From NCBI RefSeq assembly GCF_013761175.1, contig NZ_JACDUR010000005.1, positions 902,970-966,969 of the forward strand: 64,000 bases of DNA. Reading direction: 5' to 3'. A model generated the notes under the pieces. The model made no database searches, had not been told where the DNA came from, and saw only the letters and a program-made list of their open reading frames with translations. Of the stretch, positions 27,102 to 35,244 are shown piece after piece. The first letter of the stretch is position 1; each line of letters begins with the position of its first letter. The stretch comes from Nonomuraea soli (GTDB taxonomy: Bacteria; Actinomycetota; Actinomycetes; Streptosporangiales; Streptosporangiaceae). Both the position numbers and the translations under genes were made by a program.

Positions 27102-28298
27102 ATGACTGACCTCGGGGTCGTGCGTCCCCTCACGAGCACCGCGCTCTATCACGAGCACGCCGCAGGACTGTTCGCCTACTGCGCCGACCAGCTCGGCGAC
27201 CAGGGCTCGGCTCTCGACGCCCTGATGGCGGTCATGACGCGCGGAGCCGAGCGGCCGCCGCCGCGCGCCGCGCTGTACGCCCTGGCCAGGCGCGAGATCC
27301 ACCGGCGCGACGTCGTCTACGCGCCGCCCGTCGTCGACCCGCTCGTCGACCCCGCCTTCGCCCTCGTCGAGCGCGCCTTCCGCGACCTGCGCCCGCACCA
27401 GCGCGAGGTGCTGCTGCTGTGCGAGGTGTGCGGGCTGGACCGCATCGAGCTGGCCTGGGTGCTCGACGTGGCCGCCGACACCGCCGACGAGCTGGCCGCC
27501 AACGCCCGCGCACACTTCCAGCACGCGCTCAACACGGCGATCACCGCGATCTCCGTGCGCCTGGTCACCGCCGCCCACGAGGTGCTGCGCATCGCGCCGC
27601 TCTCCGAGACGCTGCGCCGGCTGCCGTGGCCGGCGCCGCCCGAGTCCACCTACGAGGCCCCGAGCACGGCGGGCGTCGTGGAGCCCGCGGCGATCCAGCT
27701 CTGGCCCCTGCCGCCGACCTGGCCGCTACCCCTGGCCGAGACCGACCCGCTGACCAACACCGGGCTGTTCCCCGCCGAGCTGCTCGCGCCGCGCACCGGC
27801 AAGGGCAGGGCCGAGCACGAGGCGACCACCGCGCCGATGCCCAAGGTCCGCGACGACGTGGTGCTGTCCGCGCCGGTCAAGGACGACGTGCGCACCTCGA
27901 TCAGGGGCATCCTGGGCTCGCTGCAGAAGACCTTCGAGGCGCCGGTGCCCACCCGCGCGGAGCCGGGCGACGTCCTGGTCGCCGGGGCGCCGGAGGACAG
28001 CCTCTTCCAGCCCAAGGCGGCACCGCCCGAGCCGGTGTACATCATGCCGGAGGAGCCCGCCGAGCCCGAGCCCGAGCCCGAACCCGAGCCTGTTGCGGTC
28101 GTGGAGGAGCACCCGGAGCCCGTACGGCAGGAGCCAAGGCCGTCGAAGGTCGCCCTGGCCCCCGCGCGCCCCAGGCCCGCGGCGCGGCCCCGCCACTATC
28201 CCAGGCACCACGACTGGGCCTGGGAGCTGATCGGTTTCGTGATCTGCGTGGCGATCGCGATGGCGGTCTTCTTCGCCATCCCCACGATCTCCGGTTAG
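27102..28298 (+). CDS. Tail-anchored sigma-factor-like protein
   Basis: 398 aa. ATG 27102 has AGAGGA 8 bases upstream; an in-frame ATG at 27060 has none. The first ~60 residues resemble a shortened ECF region 2 (ALYHEHAAGLFAYCADQLGD). Residues about 95-150 resemble region 4 (FRDLRPHQREVLLLCEVCGLDRIELAWVLD written as two blocks). A long Pro/Glu-rich linker (EPEPEPEPEP) follows. The protein ends in a single hydrophobic helix (LIGFVICVAIAMAVFFAIP), with almost nothing beyond it. Whether it binds DNA or RNA polymerase is unknown; it may be a degenerate sigma acting as a membrane adaptor. Function not recognised. Confidence 0.7.
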   Translation: MTDLGVVRPLTSTALYHEHAAGLFAYCADQLGDQGSALDALMAVMTRGAERPPPRAALYALARREIHRRDVVYAPPVVDPLVDPAFALVERAFRDLRPHQREVLLLCEVCGLDRIELAWVLDVAADTADELAANARAHFQHALNTAITAISVRLVTAAHEVLRIAPLSETLRRLPWPAPPESTYEAPSTAGVVEPAAIQLWPLPPTWPLPLAETDPLTNTGLFPAELLAPRTGKGRAEHEATTAPMPKVRDDVVLSAPVKDDVRTSIRGILGSLQKTFEAPVPTRAEPGDVLVAGAPEDSLFQPKAAPPEPVYIMPEEPAEPEPEPEPEPVAVVEEHPEPVRQEPRPSKVALAPARPRPAARPRHYPRHHDWAWELIGFVICVAIAMAVFFAIPTISG

Positions 28299-29452
28299 GC
28301 GGCCGAGAGGATCAGCCCGCTGGTCGGCACCCCGGTGCCCGCGGTGACCAGGACGTTGTGCACGCCCGGCACCTGGTTCACCGAGGAGCCGCGCACCTGG
28401 CGCACCGCCTCGGCGATGCCGTTCATCCCGTGGATGTAGGCCTCGCCGAGCTGCCCGCCGTGCGGGTTGACGGGCAGGCGCCCGCCGAGCTCGATGCCGC
28501 CGTCCTGGATGTACGAGCGTGCCTCGCCGCGTCCGCAGAAGCCGAGCTCCTCCAGTTGCATCAGGACGAACGGGGTGAAGTGGTCGTAGAGGATGGCCGT
28601 CTGGATGTCCGAGGGGCCGAGTCCTGACATCTCCCACAGGCGCCGCCCGACGACGGAGATCTCGGGCAGCCCGTCCATGCCGTCGCGGTAGTAGCTCGTC
28701 ATCATCATCTGCCCCGCTCCGGCGCCCTGGGCGGCCGCGGTGATCAGAGCGGGCGCCTGCCGCAGGTCACGGGCACGCTCGGCGGTCGTCACGACCACCG
28801 CCACCGCCCCGTCGCTCTCCTGGCAGCAGTCGAGCAGGTGCAGCGGCTCGACGATCCACCGCGACTCCTGGTGCTCGGCCAGCGTGATCGGCCGCTGGTG
28901 GAACCAGGCGGCGGGGTTGGTGGAGGCGTGGCGTCGCATGGCCACCGCGACGCGGCCGAAGTCCTCCGACGTGGCGCCTGTCGTATGCATGTAGCGCTGC
29001 GCGAACATGGCCACCCACGCCGCCGGGGTCATCAGCCCGTACGGCACGTGCCAGCTCATCTCCAGCCCCTGCGACGACGGCTCGCCGCCGAGCCGCGCGT
29101 CGGGCTGGCCGAACCGGCGCCCCGAGCGTTCGTTGAAGGCCCGGTAGCACACGACCGTGTCGGCCATGCCGGTGGCGACCGCCATGGCAGCGTGCATCAC
29201 CGTGCCGCAGGCCGCGCCACCGCCGTAGTGAACGCGCGAGAAGAAGGTGAGGTCCCCCGCGCCGATCTCCTTGGCGACGGAGATCTCCTGATTGCTGTCC
29301 TGGGTGAAGGTCACCATCCCGTCCACGTCGGACGGGTCGAGTCCGGCGTCGGCGAGCGCGGCCAGCACGGCTTCCGCCGCCAGCCTCAGCTCCGACCTTC
29401 CCGACTCCTTGCTGAACTCCGTTGCGCCGATACCGGCGATGGCCGCTTCCAC
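28295..29452 (-). CDS. ltp2: Ltp2-like thiolase-fold aldolase of steroid side-chain degradation
   Basis: 385 aa (mycobacterial Ltp2 is 386). GTG 29452 overlaps the chsH1 stop (TAGTG). The thiolase-like fold is visible in VHYGGGAACGTVMHAA and GQLGEAYIHGMNGI. The classical thiolase active-site Cys pair is not conserved, as in Ltp aldolases. In actinobacteria Ltp2 releases propionyl-CoA from the 3-carbon steroid side chain in complex with the DUF35 domain of ChsH2, encoded two genes upstream. Its 3' end overlaps the convergent sigma-like gene by 4 bases. Confidence 0.85.
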   Translation of the reverse strand: MEAAIAGIGATEFSKESGRSELRLAAEAVLAALADAGLDPSDVDGMVTFTQDSNQEISVAKEIGAGDLTFFSRVHYGGGAACGTVMHAAMAVATGMADTVVCYRAFNERSGRRFGQPDARLGGEPSSQGLEMSWHVPYGLMTPAAWVAMFAQRYMHTTGATSEDFGRVAVAMRRHASTNPAAWFHQRPITLAEHQESRWIVEPLHLLDCCQESDGAVAVVVTTAERARDLRQAPALITAAAQGAGAGQMMMTSYYRDGMDGLPEISVVGRRLWEMSGLGPSDIQTAILYDHFTPFVLMQLEELGFCGRGEARSYIQDGGIELGGRLPVNPHGGQLGEAYIHGMNGIAEAVRQVRGSSVNQVPGVHNVLVTAGTGVPTSGLILSAA

Positions 29453-29862
29453 TAGCTCTCCGGTAACGAGAAGGTGACCGTCCCGGTCGCGTGGTCGCCG
29501 AGGCTGACCTTGCCGCGCACCTCGACGGTGTAGTCGGTCTCCGACCGCGACACGATGGTCCCGTTGAAGCTCAGCCGGTCGCCCGCGTAGGCGGGCACGC
29601 CGAGCTTCACGTTGATCCGCCTGATCACGGCCTCGGGTCCGGCCCAGTCGGTGACGTACCGCTCGACCAGCCCCATCGTGGTGAGGATGTTGAGGAAGAT
29701 GTCCTTCGACCCCTGGGCGCGGGCGCCCTCGACGTCGTGGTGGACCGGGGTGAAGTCCATGGTCGCCAGCGCGGTGGAGACCACCACGGTGGGCGTGAGC
29801 TCGATCGACAGTTCGGGGAGAACCGAACCGATCGCGACCTCGTCGTCGGTCAGTGTTCGCAT
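29452..29862 (-). CDS. chsH1: MaoC-like enoyl-CoA hydratase subunit ChsH1
   Basis: 136 aa single hot-dog domain. ATG 29862 overlaps the chsH2 stop (TGATG). The hydratase-type dyad segment is MDFTPVHHDVEGARAQG. In mycobacteria ChsH1 forms a heterotetramer with the MaoC domain of ChsH2 to hydrate the C22 double bond of the steroid side chain. Here it sits between chsH2 and ltp2, as in the mycobacterial igr operon. Confidence 0.87.
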   Translation of the reverse strand: MRTLTDDEVAIGSVLPELSIELTPTVVVSTALATMDFTPVHHDVEGARAQGSKDIFLNILTTMGLVERYVTDWAGPEAVIRRINVKLGVPAYAGDRLSFNGTIVSRSETDYTVEVRGKVSLGDHATGTVTFSLPES

Positions 29863-30749
29863 CACGTCTCCCGTGGTGCCCACATCGGAAGGATCAGTTC
29901 GTCGTCCATCGGCCGGTAGGTCACGCGCAACGACATACCGATACCCACCGCTTCAACGGGGCAGTCCACTATGTTGCCCACAATCCGCACCCCTTCCGGC
30001 AGCTCCACCACAGCCACCACAAAAGGGGTCTCCTTTCCCGGAACGGGCGGATGGTGGTGCACGACGTAGCTGTAGACGGTGCCCTCGCCGCAGGCCACGA
30101 CATACCCCTGTTCCGTCGAGTGGCACGAGGGGCAGACGGGTCCCGGCGGGTGACGCAGCGAACCGCACGACGAGCACCGCTGGATGCGCAGCTCGCCCTG
30201 CCGTACGCCCTCCCAGAAGAAGGCGGTGTCGCGGTTGACGGCCGGTTTGAGCGGGTACGGCTCGCGCCGCACGCGCGGGCGGAACTTCAGCACCCTGAAC
30301 ATCATCTCCGCGACGGGCTCGGAGTCCTCGTCGTACCAGGTGACGTTCCAGGTGGCGAAGTAGCCCTCGCCCATCGCGGTCTTCTTGGGCCCGGCCAGCG
30401 AGGTGAAGCGTGTGCCCGGCGTCAGCCGCTCCCCCACCCGCACGTAGCGGTGGTAGGTGTGCTCGCAGTTGGTGGCCACGACCCCGGTGTAGCCGTGGGC
30501 GTCGAGGGCCTTGAGCAGGTCGTCGACCGGGCTGGGGTCTTTGCCGCGCTTGACTCCCGACATGGTCCACACCTGCGCCATCGACGGCGGCGCCAGGCCC
30601 TTGTCGAGGAAGAGGGGGTTGCGGTTGCCCATCGCGTCGAGCCAGTGCCTGATCATCGGGGCGTTGACCGGGTCGTCGGAAGGAGAGCCTCGCAGCTCGC
30701 CCATGGCGATCTGCTTGTCGGCCAGCTCCAGCAACTCGTCCGAGGTCAT
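29862..30749 (-). CDS. chsH2: ChsH2-like protein: MaoC domain plus DUF35 (Zn ribbon/OB)
   Basis: 295 aa. ATG 30749 overlaps the fadE29 stop (ATGA). The N-terminal ~165 residues form a MaoC-like hot-dog domain (MIRHWLDAMGNRNPLF, NCEHTYHRYVRVGERL). The C-terminal ~120 residues are DUF35, with a zinc ribbon CSSCGSLRHPPGPVCPSC and an OB-like part. This is the architecture of ChsH2: the first domain pairs with ChsH1 and the second with Ltp2, which channels the product. Length and gene order match the mycobacterial protein. Confidence 0.9.
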   Translation of the reverse strand: MTSDELLELADKQIAMGELRGSPSDDPVNAPMIRHWLDAMGNRNPLFLDKGLAPPSMAQVWTMSGVKRGKDPSPVDDLLKALDAHGYTGVVATNCEHTYHRYVRVGERLTPGTRFTSLAGPKKTAMGEGYFATWNVTWYDEDSEPVAEMMFRVLKFRPRVRREPYPLKPAVNRDTAFFWEGVRQGELRIQRCSSCGSLRHPPGPVCPSCHSTEQGYVVACGEGTVYSYVVHHHPPVPGKETPFVVAVVELPEGVRIVGNIVDCPVEAVGIGMSLRVTYRPMDDELILPMWAPRET

Positions 30750-31894
30750 CGGGGCGGCCTCGGCAGGTTCAGCCCGAGCATCGCGATCAGCTCGCGCTGC
30801 ACCTCGTTGACGCCGCCGCCGAACGTGAGCACCACCGCGCCCTTGGCCCCGTGGTCGGTGCGCTCCATGAACTCGGCCGTCTCGGGGTCGCTCGGGTCGC
30901 CGTAACGGGCCAGGATGTCGGCGACCAGCCTGCCGATCTCCTGCATACGTTCGGAACCGTAGATCTTCGTCGCCGAGGCGTCGGGCGCGCCCAGCCAGCC
31001 GAGGTCCATGTTGGCCGCGATCTGCCAGTTGAGCAGCTCGTTGGTGCGGAAGTAGGCGTGGATCCTGCCGATCGCCCGCCGCACGTCTGGCACGTCCTGC
31101 ACGCCCGCGTGGCGGGCCCAGGCGACGAACCGGTCGTAGGTCTGGGCGATGTTGCCTGCGGGCCCGAGGGTGACCCGCTCGTGGTTGAGCTGGTTGACGA
31201 TCAGGTCCCAGCCCTTGCCGACCTCGCCGACGACCATGTTCACCGGGACGCGCACGTCCTGGTAATAGGTGGAGTTGGTGTGGTGGCGGCCGTCCATGGT
31301 GACGATCGGCGTCCAGGAGTAGCCGGGGTCGGTGCAGTCGACAATCATCATGGTGATGCCGCGGTGCTTCTCGCCGCCGGTCCTGGCCGCCATCCAGATG
31401 TACTGCGCGTAGTGGGCGCCGCTGGTGAAGATCTTCTGGCCGTTGACGACGTAGTGGTCGCCGTCGAGCACCGCCGTGGTGCGCAGCGACGCCAGGTCGG
31501 TGCCGGCGCCCGGCTCGCTGTAGCCGATGGCGAAGTGGCACTCGCCGGCCAGGATGCGCGGCAGGAAGAAGTCCTTCTGCTCCTGCGTGCCGTACTGCAT
31601 GAGTGTCGGGCCGACGGTCTGCAGGGTGATGATCGGGTACGGCACGCCGGCGCGGGCGATCTCGTTGGCGAAGATCTGCTGCTCCAGCGGGCCGAAGCCG
31701 CCTCCGCCGTACTCCTTGGGCCAGCCGACGCCGAGCTTGCCGTCGCGGCCCAGGCGCTTGCAGTGCTCCATGTAGGCGGTGCCGAAGGGATCTTCGGCGA
31801 TCTTCCTGCGGTCCTCGGCGGTCAGGCAGGTGCGGAAGTATTCGCGTAGCTCGGCTCTGAAGGCCTTCTGTTCCGGGGTGAGGTCGATCTGCAT
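30746..31894 (-). CDS. fadE29: Acyl-CoA dehydrogenase subunit ChsE2 (FadE29-like)
   Basis: 382 aa. ATG 31894 overlaps the fadE28 stop (TGATG). Acyl-CoA dehydrogenase fold: a helical N-terminus (LTPEQKAFRAELREYF), FAIGYSEPGAGTDLASL at the flavin site and a TFGGGVNEVQRELIA C-terminus. In mycobacteria FadE28 and FadE29 form an alpha2beta2 dehydrogenase acting on the 3-carbon steroid side chain. The adjoining shorter gene is its partner. Confidence 0.9.
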   Translation of the reverse strand: MQIDLTPEQKAFRAELREYFRTCLTAEDRRKIAEDPFGTAYMEHCKRLGRDGKLGVGWPKEYGGGGFGPLEQQIFANEIARAGVPYPIITLQTVGPTLMQYGTQEQKDFFLPRILAGECHFAIGYSEPGAGTDLASLRTTAVLDGDHYVVNGQKIFTSGAHYAQYIWMAARTGGEKHRGITMMIVDCTDPGYSWTPIVTMDGRHHTNSTYYQDVRVPVNMVVGEVGKGWDLIVNQLNHERVTLGPAGNIAQTYDRFVAWARHAGVQDVPDVRRAIGRIHAYFRTNELLNWQIAANMDLGWLGAPDASATKIYGSERMQEIGRLVADILARYGDPSDPETAEFMERTDHGAKGAVVLTFGGGVNEVQRELIAMLGLNLPRPPR

Positions 31895-32823
31895 CAGACG
31901 AGCTCTCCAATCCGGTCGAGCTGGGCGTCCGCGCCGCCGGTGAGCTGCGCCAGGTGCTTGGCGTGGGCGAAGTAGCGGTGCAGCGGGTAGGTCACGTCGA
32001 GGCCGAGGCCGCCGTGCAGGTGCTGGCAGGTGTACAGCGCCCTGAAGGCCTCGTTCACGTGGAAGGCGGCCAGCGCCGTGTCGGCCTCGTCGCCGCCCCA
32101 GGCCGCCGACCACATCGCCACGTCGAGCGCGCGGGAGGCGATGTAGACGTCGGCGATCTGCACGGTCACCGCCTGGAACTCCGCCAGGGCGCGGCCGAAC
32201 TGCTTCCGCGTCCTGATGTACTCCGTGGTCAGCTTGAGCGCTCCGGCCAGCACGCCGCTGGCCTGGGCGGCGATCGAGACGGTCGTCAGGCGGCGCAGCC
32301 AGGCCGGGTCGTCGCCGACCTTCTCCGCTTCGCCGTGGACCACGGTGGCGGCGGGTTCGCCGGTGGAGGTGAACTCCGGGATCAGTTCCGGATTTATGGC
32401 TAAATAGACAGCGTCGTCGGCGGCCACCAGGATGTGGTCGGCCTGCGCGGCGTAGGGCACCGTGTGGAACCTGTTCCCGCGCCCCTTCGTCGCCACGGTC
32501 ACCAGGCCGTCGGCCCGCCTGCCGTACGCGGCCAGGGCGAGCGTGCCGACCAGATGTGTCATCAGCGGCAGCGGCGCGGCGTGCGCGCCGACCTCGCGCA
32601 GCACCACCGCCAGCTCCGCCGCGCCCAGCCCCGCGCCGCCGTGCTCCTCGGCCCGGCAGATGTCGGTCAGGCCCGCCTGGCCGAGCGCCTCCCAGGCCTT
32701 CGTCAGGTACGGCTCGCCGCCGCGTTCGTGCGCCTCGAGCCGCTCGGTCGTCGACTCCTTGGCCAGGACGCCCTCGGCGAGCTTCCTCAGCTCCTCTTGC
32801 GTCTCATCCAGACTGAAATCCAC
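31894..32823 (-). CDS. fadE28: Acyl-CoA dehydrogenase subunit ChsE1 (FadE28-like)
   Basis: 309 aa. GTG 32823 is chosen because GGAG lies 7 bases upstream; another GTG at 32829 is too close to it. It overlaps the fadD17 3' end by 20 bases. It is shorter than a normal acyl-CoA dehydrogenase, as FadE28 is. The C-terminal half keeps the four-helix segment (YIRTRKQFGRALAEFQAV, and QHLHGGLGLDVTYPLHRYF). The reduced middle domain agrees with a heteromeric enzyme in which FAD sites form with the FadE29 partner. Confidence 0.88.
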   Translation of the reverse strand: MDFSLDETQEELRKLAEGVLAKESTTERLEAHERGGEPYLTKAWEALGQAGLTDICRAEEHGGAGLGAAELAVVLREVGAHAAPLPLMTHLVGTLALAAYGRRADGLVTVATKGRGNRFHTVPYAAQADHILVAADDAVYLAINPELIPEFTSTGEPAATVVHGEAEKVGDDPAWLRRLTTVSIAAQASGVLAGALKLTTEYIRTRKQFGRALAEFQAVTVQIADVYIASRALDVAMWSAAWGGDEADTALAAFHVNEAFRALYTCQHLHGGLGLDVTYPLHRYFAHAKHLAQLTGGADAQLDRIGELV

Positions 32824-34411
32824 CGGCACTCTCCAGAAGGTGTTGCCTGCCCTGCCGTACGAAATCCGCGTGGATCGCCTCGCGATCCCGCGCGGTCAGC
32901 CTTCGGTAACCGCCGTCGCGCACCCAGATCGGATCCTCCGTCAGCCAGGCGTCGCTGACCAGGTGGCGCTTGAGAACCTTGTTGGAGGGGGTCTGCGGCA
33001 GCTCCCCACAGACCCTGATATATCGGGGTATCGCCTTGCTGCCCAGGTCCTTCCGCCCCGCGAGGAAGTCCTGGAACGCGCCCGGGTCGAACGGGGCCGC
33101 CAGCACCAGCGCGGCCATCACCTGATCGCCCGCCGCGGCGTCGGGCACGGGGTAGACGGCCGCCTCCACCACGCCCTCGAACTCGCGCAGCACCGCCTCG
33201 ATCGGCGCGACCGCGAGGTTCTCGCCGTCGACGCGTAATCGCTCGCTGCCGCGCCCGGCGAAGAAGACGAAACCGTCCGCGTCGGCGTAGGCCAGGTCGC
33301 CCGACCAGAACGCCCCGTCGCGGATACGCTCCCGATCGGCCTCTTCGTCCTCGAAGTAGCCGTCGAACAGACCCATGCCCTGGACGTTGACCAGCTCGCC
33401 GATCGCCTCGTCCGGGTTGGCCAGGCGCCCGTGCTCGATGATCGCCGTGGCCGATCGCCGGCCGGTGGCGGGGTCGCGGATCTCGACGCCCTCGGGCAGC
33501 CTGCCCAGGCAGCCCTTCGGCCCCGACGGGTCGGGGGTGATCGAGATGGCCGTCTCCGTGGAGCCGAACGCGTCGATCACGTAGCAGCCGAACCGCTCGC
33601 CGAACCGCCGCACCGCCGTGGCGCCGCCCTCGTTGCCGAAGGCGATCTTCAGGGGGCCGTCGGCGTCGCCGGGCTGTTCGGGCGTGGCCAGGACGTAGGA
33701 GAGCGCCTTGCCGACGTAGTGCAGGTACGTGCAGCCGTGCTCCCTGACGTCGGGCAGGACGGCGGAGGCCGAGAACCTCCTGCGCACCACCAGCCGCGCG
33801 CCCGACGCCACCGCCGGGGAGAAGGCCGCCATCAGCGCGCCGGAGTGGAACAGCGGCATCGAGCAGTAGACCGCGTCGTCGGCGCCGAGCAGGGCGGCGA
33901 GGTTGGTGCCTGGCACGGCGAGCTTGCGCTGGGTGATCCGTACGGCACGCGGACGGCCGGAGGTGCCCGAGGTGAAGATGAGCATGACCAGCTCGCCCGG
34001 GGCGCTCTTGGGCTCGCCCGGGTCGCGTGCCTCGCTCATCCGGCAGTGCGGCACGCCCAGGGCCTGCGCCACCTCCCTGGCCGCCTCGCCGTACGGCTCG
34101 TCCCAGAGGACCAGGTCGGTGCGGGTGGCCCGCGCGTCGCGCTCCAGCTCGGCGACCGAGCGGGTGGGGTTGAGGGCCACCACCACGTGCTCGCTCAGGG
34201 CCGCGGCGCCGATCAGGAAGAGCAGGCCGGGCGAGTTGTCGCCGAGCACCGCCGCGTGCAGGGGGCGTCCGAAGGCGTCGAGCCAGGAGGCGGCGGAGCG
34301 CGCCTCTTCGACGTATTCACGCCAGCTCCACGTCCGCCCCTCGAACAGCAGCCCTGGCCGGTCGTCGCTGGCACGGCCGGCGAGGAGGTCGGCGAACGGC
34401 TCAGCGGTCAT
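32804..34411 (-). CDS. fadD17: Acyl-CoA synthetase, FadD17-like
   Basis: 535 aa AMP-forming ligase. ATG 34411 has GGAGG 5 bases upstream. The P-loop is LIFTSGTSGRPRAV and the adenylate motif is DAFGSTET. The block CSMPLFHSGALMAAF to YVGKALSYVLATPE closely parallels mycobacterial FadD17, a KstR-regulated side-chain CoA ligase. It is first in the steroid operon and has a KstR-like box 40 bp upstream. It should activate a steroid side-chain carboxylate for beta-oxidation by the enzymes encoded downstream. Confidence 0.85.
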   Translation of the reverse strand: MTAEPFADLLAGRASDDRPGLLFEGRTWSWREYVEEARSAASWLDAFGRPLHAAVLGDNSPGLLFLIGAAALSEHVVVALNPTRSVAELERDARATRTDLVLWDEPYGEAAREVAQALGVPHCRMSEARDPGEPKSAPGELVMLIFTSGTSGRPRAVRITQRKLAVPGTNLAALLGADDAVYCSMPLFHSGALMAAFSPAVASGARLVVRRRFSASAVLPDVREHGCTYLHYVGKALSYVLATPEQPGDADGPLKIAFGNEGGATAVRRFGERFGCYVIDAFGSTETAISITPDPSGPKGCLGRLPEGVEIRDPATGRRSATAIIEHGRLANPDEAIGELVNVQGMGLFDGYFEDEEADRERIRDGAFWSGDLAYADADGFVFFAGRGSERLRVDGENLAVAPIEAVLREFEGVVEAAVYPVPDAAAGDQVMAALVLAAPFDPGAFQDFLAGRKDLGSKAIPRYIRVCGELPQTPSNKVLKRHLVSDAWLTEDPIWVRDGGYRRLTARDREAIHADFVRQGRQHLLESAGGFQSG

Positions 34412-34448
34412 CGCGTCCTCCACCAAGCGCTCGGTCAATGCCTGGCAA

Positions 34449-34466
34449 ACTAGAACAGATTCTAGT
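34449..34466 (-). promoter_or_regulatory. KstR-like operator before the steroid side-chain operon
   Basis: ACTAGAACAGATTCTAGT has perfect 7-bp inverted arms. Its core TAGAACAGATTCTA fits the published KstR consensus TnnAACnnGTTnnA except for one G-to-A. It lies 40 bp upstream of the fadD17 ATG. Confidence 0.75.
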
Positions 34467-34584
34467 CCTTGTCCAGCAGGGTCGCCGGAGGCCCAGTCAC
34501 GACAAATCCCGAAAAGTAGTTAGACATGCGCCGATGCCATTCCTTAGTGACTGGCTAGTAACAAGCGGACTTGCCGACAAATCA

Positions 34585-34598
34585 GATAACGTGTTCTC
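34585..34598 (+). promoter_or_regulatory. KstR-like half-conserved operator before the TetR gene
   Basis: GATAACGTGTTCTC contains the AACnnGTT core of the KstR box, but the outer T and A of the consensus are G and C. It abuts the ATG at 34599, so autoregulation by steric block is plausible. Confidence 0.5.
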
Positions 34599-35216
34599 AT
34601 GCCCACCCCTGCGGCTCCCGTGCCTGCCCCCCAGGCCGACAGCGACACGGCCGGCCCCTCGGGCGCCCGCACCCGCAGCCAGCACCAGCGCCGCAAGCGC
34701 ATCGTCCAGGCCGCCGCCGCCCTCGCCTCACGCGGCGGCGTCGAGGCCATGCAGATGCGCACCGTCGCCGAACGCGCCGGCGTCGCCCTGGGCACGTTGT
34801 ACCGCTACTTCCCGTCGAAGATGGACCTGGTCGTCGCCGTGGTCGGCGAAGAGCTCGACCTGCTCGAGACCAGCATCGAACGCCGCCCGCCGAGCGCCCT
34901 CCACCCCGCGGGCCGCGCCGTCGACGTCCTCATGCGCGCCACCCGCGGGCTCATGAGAGAGCCGGAACTCGCCGACGCCCTGATCAGGTCGCTGATCATG
35001 GCCGAGGTCGACACGCCCTTCGGCGATCGCATGGCGGGGCTGCTGCTGCGCGTGTCGGGCATCCGCGAGGCCACCGACGAGGAGCACGCGCTCGCGGGAT
35101 CGTTGTCGAGCGTGTGGGTGCACGAGCTGCTCGAGATGCTGAGGGGGCGGCGCACGTACGAGCAGATCCAGCATCGGATCGAGATCGCCGCCGGGCGCCT
35201 CTTCGCCGACCTGTAG
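34599..35216 (+). CDS. kstR: TetR-family regulator, KstR-like
   Basis: 205 aa. The DNA-binding domain (about residues 30-75) reads RRKRIVQAAAALASRGG, then VAERAGVALGTLYRYFPSK, a close parallel to mycobacterial KstR in length and wording. The C-terminal ligand domain is less conserved. It diverges from the fadD17 operon, and four KstR-type boxes occur in the window (34449, 34585, 40648, 57315). KstR represses cholesterol-degradation genes and is released by a steroid-CoA intermediate. That ligand is inferred from the family, not from this sequence. Confidence 0.8.
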   Translation: MPTPAAPVPAPQADSDTAGPSGARTRSQHQRRKRIVQAAAALASRGGVEAMQMRTVAERAGVALGTLYRYFPSKMDLVVAVVGEELDLLETSIERRPPSALHPAGRAVDVLMRATRGLMREPELADALIRSLIMAEVDTPFGDRMAGLLLRVSGIREATDEEHALAGSLSSVWVHELLEMLRGRRTYEQIQHRIEIAAGRLFADL

Positions 35217-35244
35217 CCTTCACCGCTGGTTTTTCCCTCTTTGA

